From contig JAKOQS010000025.1 in the NCBI GenBank assembly GCA_029778235.1, positions 1-34,014 on the forward strand: a stretch of DNA of 34,014 nt, in the 5' to 3' direction. Positions 32,020 to 34,014 of the stretch are shown here, piece by piece. The notes beneath the pieces were generated by a model, which saw nothing but the letters and a program-made list of their open reading frames with translations, made no database searches and was not told where the DNA came from. Position numbers and translations under genes: made by a program. The number at the start of each line of letters is the position of its first letter. Within the stretch, counting starts at the first letter, position 1. The stretch comes from Chloroflexota bacterium. GTDB lineage: Bacteria > Chloroflexota > Limnocylindria > Limnocylindrales > CSP1-4.

Positions 32020-33213
32020 TCAGCCCTCGTCCACGCCCGGCTGCCCGTCGGCCGACTCCGGGGCCGGAGCGACGGCCGAGCCCCGCGCGGCGGCGCGACG
32101 GGTGGCGGCGGCCCGGCGCGTCCGCTCCGTGCGGGCCCGGGCCGCGGCGCGCGCGGCCTCGGCGGGCGTGAGCCCGAGGGCGCCCTCCGCGGCGGCCTCG
32201 GTCCACCGCGGCCCGCGCCGCGCCGGACGCCCGTCGGACCCCGACCCGGGGGCTCTCGCGCCGGTGCCGCCCGCCCGCGGGGCGGCCTTCGCCGCCCTGC
32301 GCGCCAGCGCCCGCTCCCGCGCGACGCCGGCCGCGAGGATCCGCGCCGCACCGGGGCGGTCGACCGCCGGCAGCCGCTGGCAGAACGAGCAGAAGTGCGT
32401 CGCGCGGATCCCGAGGACGATCCGCCTGATGGGCCGCCCGCACCGGCGGCACGGCTCGCCCTCCCGCTGGTAGACGTCGAGACGCTCCTGCATCGACCCG
32501 TCGCCCTCCGGCGCCGTGTAGTCGTCGATCGAGCTGCCCCGCCGCTCCACCGCCTCCGTCAGGATCGCCCGCACCTCGCGGTAGAGGCGGCGCTCGTCGT
32601 CGGGACGGAGCGTCCCCGCGGTCCGCAGCGGGTGGAGCCGTGCGCGCCAGAGCGCCTCGTCCGCGTAGATGTTCCCGACACCCGCCACGAAGCCCTGGTC
32701 GGTCAGCAGCGACTTCAGCCGTCCCCGGCGCCCGCGGATCCGCTGCCGCCACGCGCGGAGGGTGAAGGCCGGGTCGAGCGGCTCGGGTCCGAGCCCGGCG
32801 AGCGGGCTCGCCTCCCCCTCCTCGGTCTCCAGCTCACCGACCTCGCTCCGCGCATAGAGCCCGACGCGCCCGAACTTGCGGACGTCGCGGAACCGGACCT
32901 CCCGGCCGTCGTCGAGCGCGAGGACGAGGTGGACGTGGCGGTCGGACGGCGTGTCCGACGTCACCACGAACAGCTGCCCGGTCATCTTCAGGTGGACGGT
33001 GAGCGCCCGGTCGCCGGACAGCTCCACGACGATGCGCTTGCCGCGCCGGCCCACCGCCTCGATGACCCGCCCGGACACCGTCTCCGCGAGAGCCTCCGGG
33101 GTGTGCGTCTGCACCGTGGCCGGCCAGTCGCACGCCGCGCCGACGATCGTCGCCCCCACGACGAGCGCGCGGAGATCGCGCGCGACGGTCTCGACCTCGG
33201 GGAGCTCGGGCAT
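32020..33213 (-). CDS. mutM: Formamidopyrimidine-DNA glycosylase (Fpg) with long basic tail
   Basis: Fpg removes 8-oxoguanine and other oxidised purines and cuts the abasic site. The start MPELPEVETV supplies the catalytic Pro1 and Glu2 after Met removal. HLKMTGQL (74-81) carries the conserved Lys76; VRKFGRVGLY (111-120) and QGFVAGVGNIYADEALW (173-189) are the helix-two-turn-helix and substrate contacts. The zinc finger has Cys255, 258, 275 and 278. Residues 284-397 form an Arg/Ala/Pro/Gly-rich tail with no counterpart in Escherichia coli Fpg (269 aa). A small insert with LETEEGEASP lies at 128-137. It starts 9 bases after polA and is followed after 3 bases by the ABC-F gene. Confidence 0.94.
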   Translation of the reverse strand: MPELPEVETVARDLRALVVGATIVGAACDWPATVQTHTPEALAETVSGRVIEAVGRRGKRIVVELSGDRALTVHLKMTGQLFVVTSDTPSDRHVHLVLALDDGREVRFRDVRKFGRVGLYARSEVGELETEEGEASPLAGLGPEPLDPAFTLRAWRQRIRGRRGRLKSLLTDQGFVAGVGNIYADEALWRARLHPLRTAGTLRPDDERRLYREVRAILTEAVERRGSSIDDYTAPEGDGSMQERLDVYQREGEPCRRCGRPIRRIVLGIRATHFCSFCQRLPAVDRPGAARILAAGVARERALARRAAKAAPRAGGTGARAPGSGSDGRPARRGPRWTEAAAEGALGLTPAEAARAAARARTERTRRAAATRRAAARGSAVAPAPESADGQPGVDEG

Positions 33214-33222
33214 GCCGGAGCC

Positions 33223-34014
33223 TCAGTCGGGGCCGGCTTCGCCGTCGCCGGCCTCGCCGCCGCCCTCGGACCCCGTCGTGCCGGCCGGGTCGGCCGGGGC
33301 TCCCACCGCGACCATCTCCTGCCAGTCGTCGCCGACGCGCACGTCCACGTCGAGCGGGACGTCGAGCGGGAGCGCCGTCTCCATCGTCTCCCGGACGACC
33401 GGTGCGATCGCGTCCACCTCGCCGCGCGGCACCTCCAGGACGAGCTCGTCGTGGACCTGGAGGAGCATCCGGCTGCGGAAGCCGCCCTCGCGCAGCCGCC
33501 GGTCGAGGCGGATCATCGCGATCTTCACGATGTCCGCGGCCGTGCCCTGGATGGGCATGTTGATGGCCATCCTCTCGCCGGCCTGGCGCAGGTTGGGGTT
33601 CGACGCCCGCAGCTCCGGGATCTCGCGCCGCCGCCCGAGCAGCGTGGTGACGTACCCCTGCTCGGCGGCGACCTCGCGGATGTGGAGCATGTACTGGCTG
33701 ATGCCGGAGTAGGTCGCGAAGTAGCGGTCGATGAACGCCTTGGCCTCCTCGCGGGGGATGTTCGCCCGCGTCGAGAGCCCGTAGTCGCTCATCCCGTACG
33801 CGATGCCGAAGTTCACCATCTTGGCCATCGCCCGCTCGTCCTTGGTGACGGCGGCCTCGTCCTTGTGGAGCACGAGCGCGGCGGTCCGCCGGTGGATGTC
33901 CACGCCCTCGGCGAACGCCTCGCGCAGGTGCGCGTCGCCCGACACGTGGGCGAGGATCCGCAGCTCGATCTGGGAGTAGTCGGCGGCGAGCAGGACCAGC
34001 CCCGGGTCGCCGGC
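33223..34014 (-). CDS. polA: DNA polymerase I, C-terminal part (gene start outside window)
   Basis: The last 263 residues of a family-A DNA polymerase are visible. Motif A is AADYSQIELRILAHVSGD (catalytic Asp). Motif B contains ERAMAKMVNFGIAYGMS (Arg, Lys, Phe and Tyr-Gly of the O helix). NMPIQGTAADIVKIAMI and the terminal motif C QVHDELVLEV with the second catalytic Asp follow. After motif C the usual few dozen residues are followed by a Gly/Glu-rich tail. PolA fills the gap after excision repair and removes primers. It lies just upstream of mutM in a run of repair and CoA genes; its start and promoter are beyond 34014. Confidence 0.96.
   Translation of the reverse strand, partial: AGDPGLVLLAADYSQIELRILAHVSGDAHLREAFAEGVDIHRRTAALVLHKDEAAVTKDERAMAKMVNFGIAYGMSDYGLSTRANIPREEAKAFIDRYFATYSGISQYMLHIREVAAEQGYVTTLLGRRREIPELRASNPNLRQAGERMAINMPIQGTAADIVKIAMIRLDRRLREGGFRSRMLLQVHDELVLEVPRGEVDAIAPVVRETMETALPLDVPLDVDVRVGDDWQEMVAVGAPADPAGTTGSEGGGEAGDGEAGPD

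Overview
The window is a very GC-rich (about 70% by eye) bacterial chromosome segment. It is packed with housekeeping genes, all on the minus strand except one helicase. My best guess is Chloroflexota of the Limnocylindria/Ellin6529 kind, or another high-GC Terrabacteria line. This is inference from composition, gene order (polA-mutM-ABC-F-coaE, secD-secF-recJ), GTG starts and -10-only promoters, not from a marker phylogeny. There are no tRNA or rRNA genes, CRISPR arrays, insertion sequences or prophage genes, and no gene-free stretch over 300 bases.

Layout from high to low coordinates, which is the direction of most transcription. (1) 34014-26197: polA (3' part), mutM, an ABC-F ATPase, coaE, a one-TM zinc-ribbon protein and uvrB, nearly all overlapping or a few bases apart. 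(2) 26116-22079: a small membrane protein coupled to a large Vps62-like/coiled-coil/TM protein, then an AbgT-family transporter. (3) 22032-18011: uvrA, a DUF6941-like protein and a small hypothetical. (4) 17948-12400: a probable five-gene operon of sensor kinase, NarL-type regulator, ferredoxin-GltD-like flavoprotein and two paralogous five-TM membrane proteins. It ends at a 16-bp-stem hairpin facing a convergent UvrD-like helicase. (5) 10420-7126: polX, a methylmalonyl-CoA decarboxylase and a LysM lipoprotein. (6) 6981-1: uvrC, then secD-secF-recJ and a partial beta-propeller membrane protein, all overlapping or close.

Functionally this is a DNA-repair-rich neighbourhood. It holds uvrA, uvrB and uvrC, a UvrD-like helicase and polA (the core of nucleotide excision repair), plus mutM, polX and recJ for base-excision and other repair. 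uvrA and uvrB each carry a GAAC-N4-GTTC palindrome just upstream, closely alike in flanking bases, which suggests LexA/SOS control. Several unlinked genes have a TANNNT box only 6-9 bases before the start codon and no Shine-Dalgarno, which points to leaderless transcripts.

The best candidate for an undescribed system is the kinase-regulator-flavoprotein-membrane pair operon. It looks like a signal-controlled, membrane-attached NAD(P)H/ferredoxin redox module whose two membrane subunits I do not recognise.
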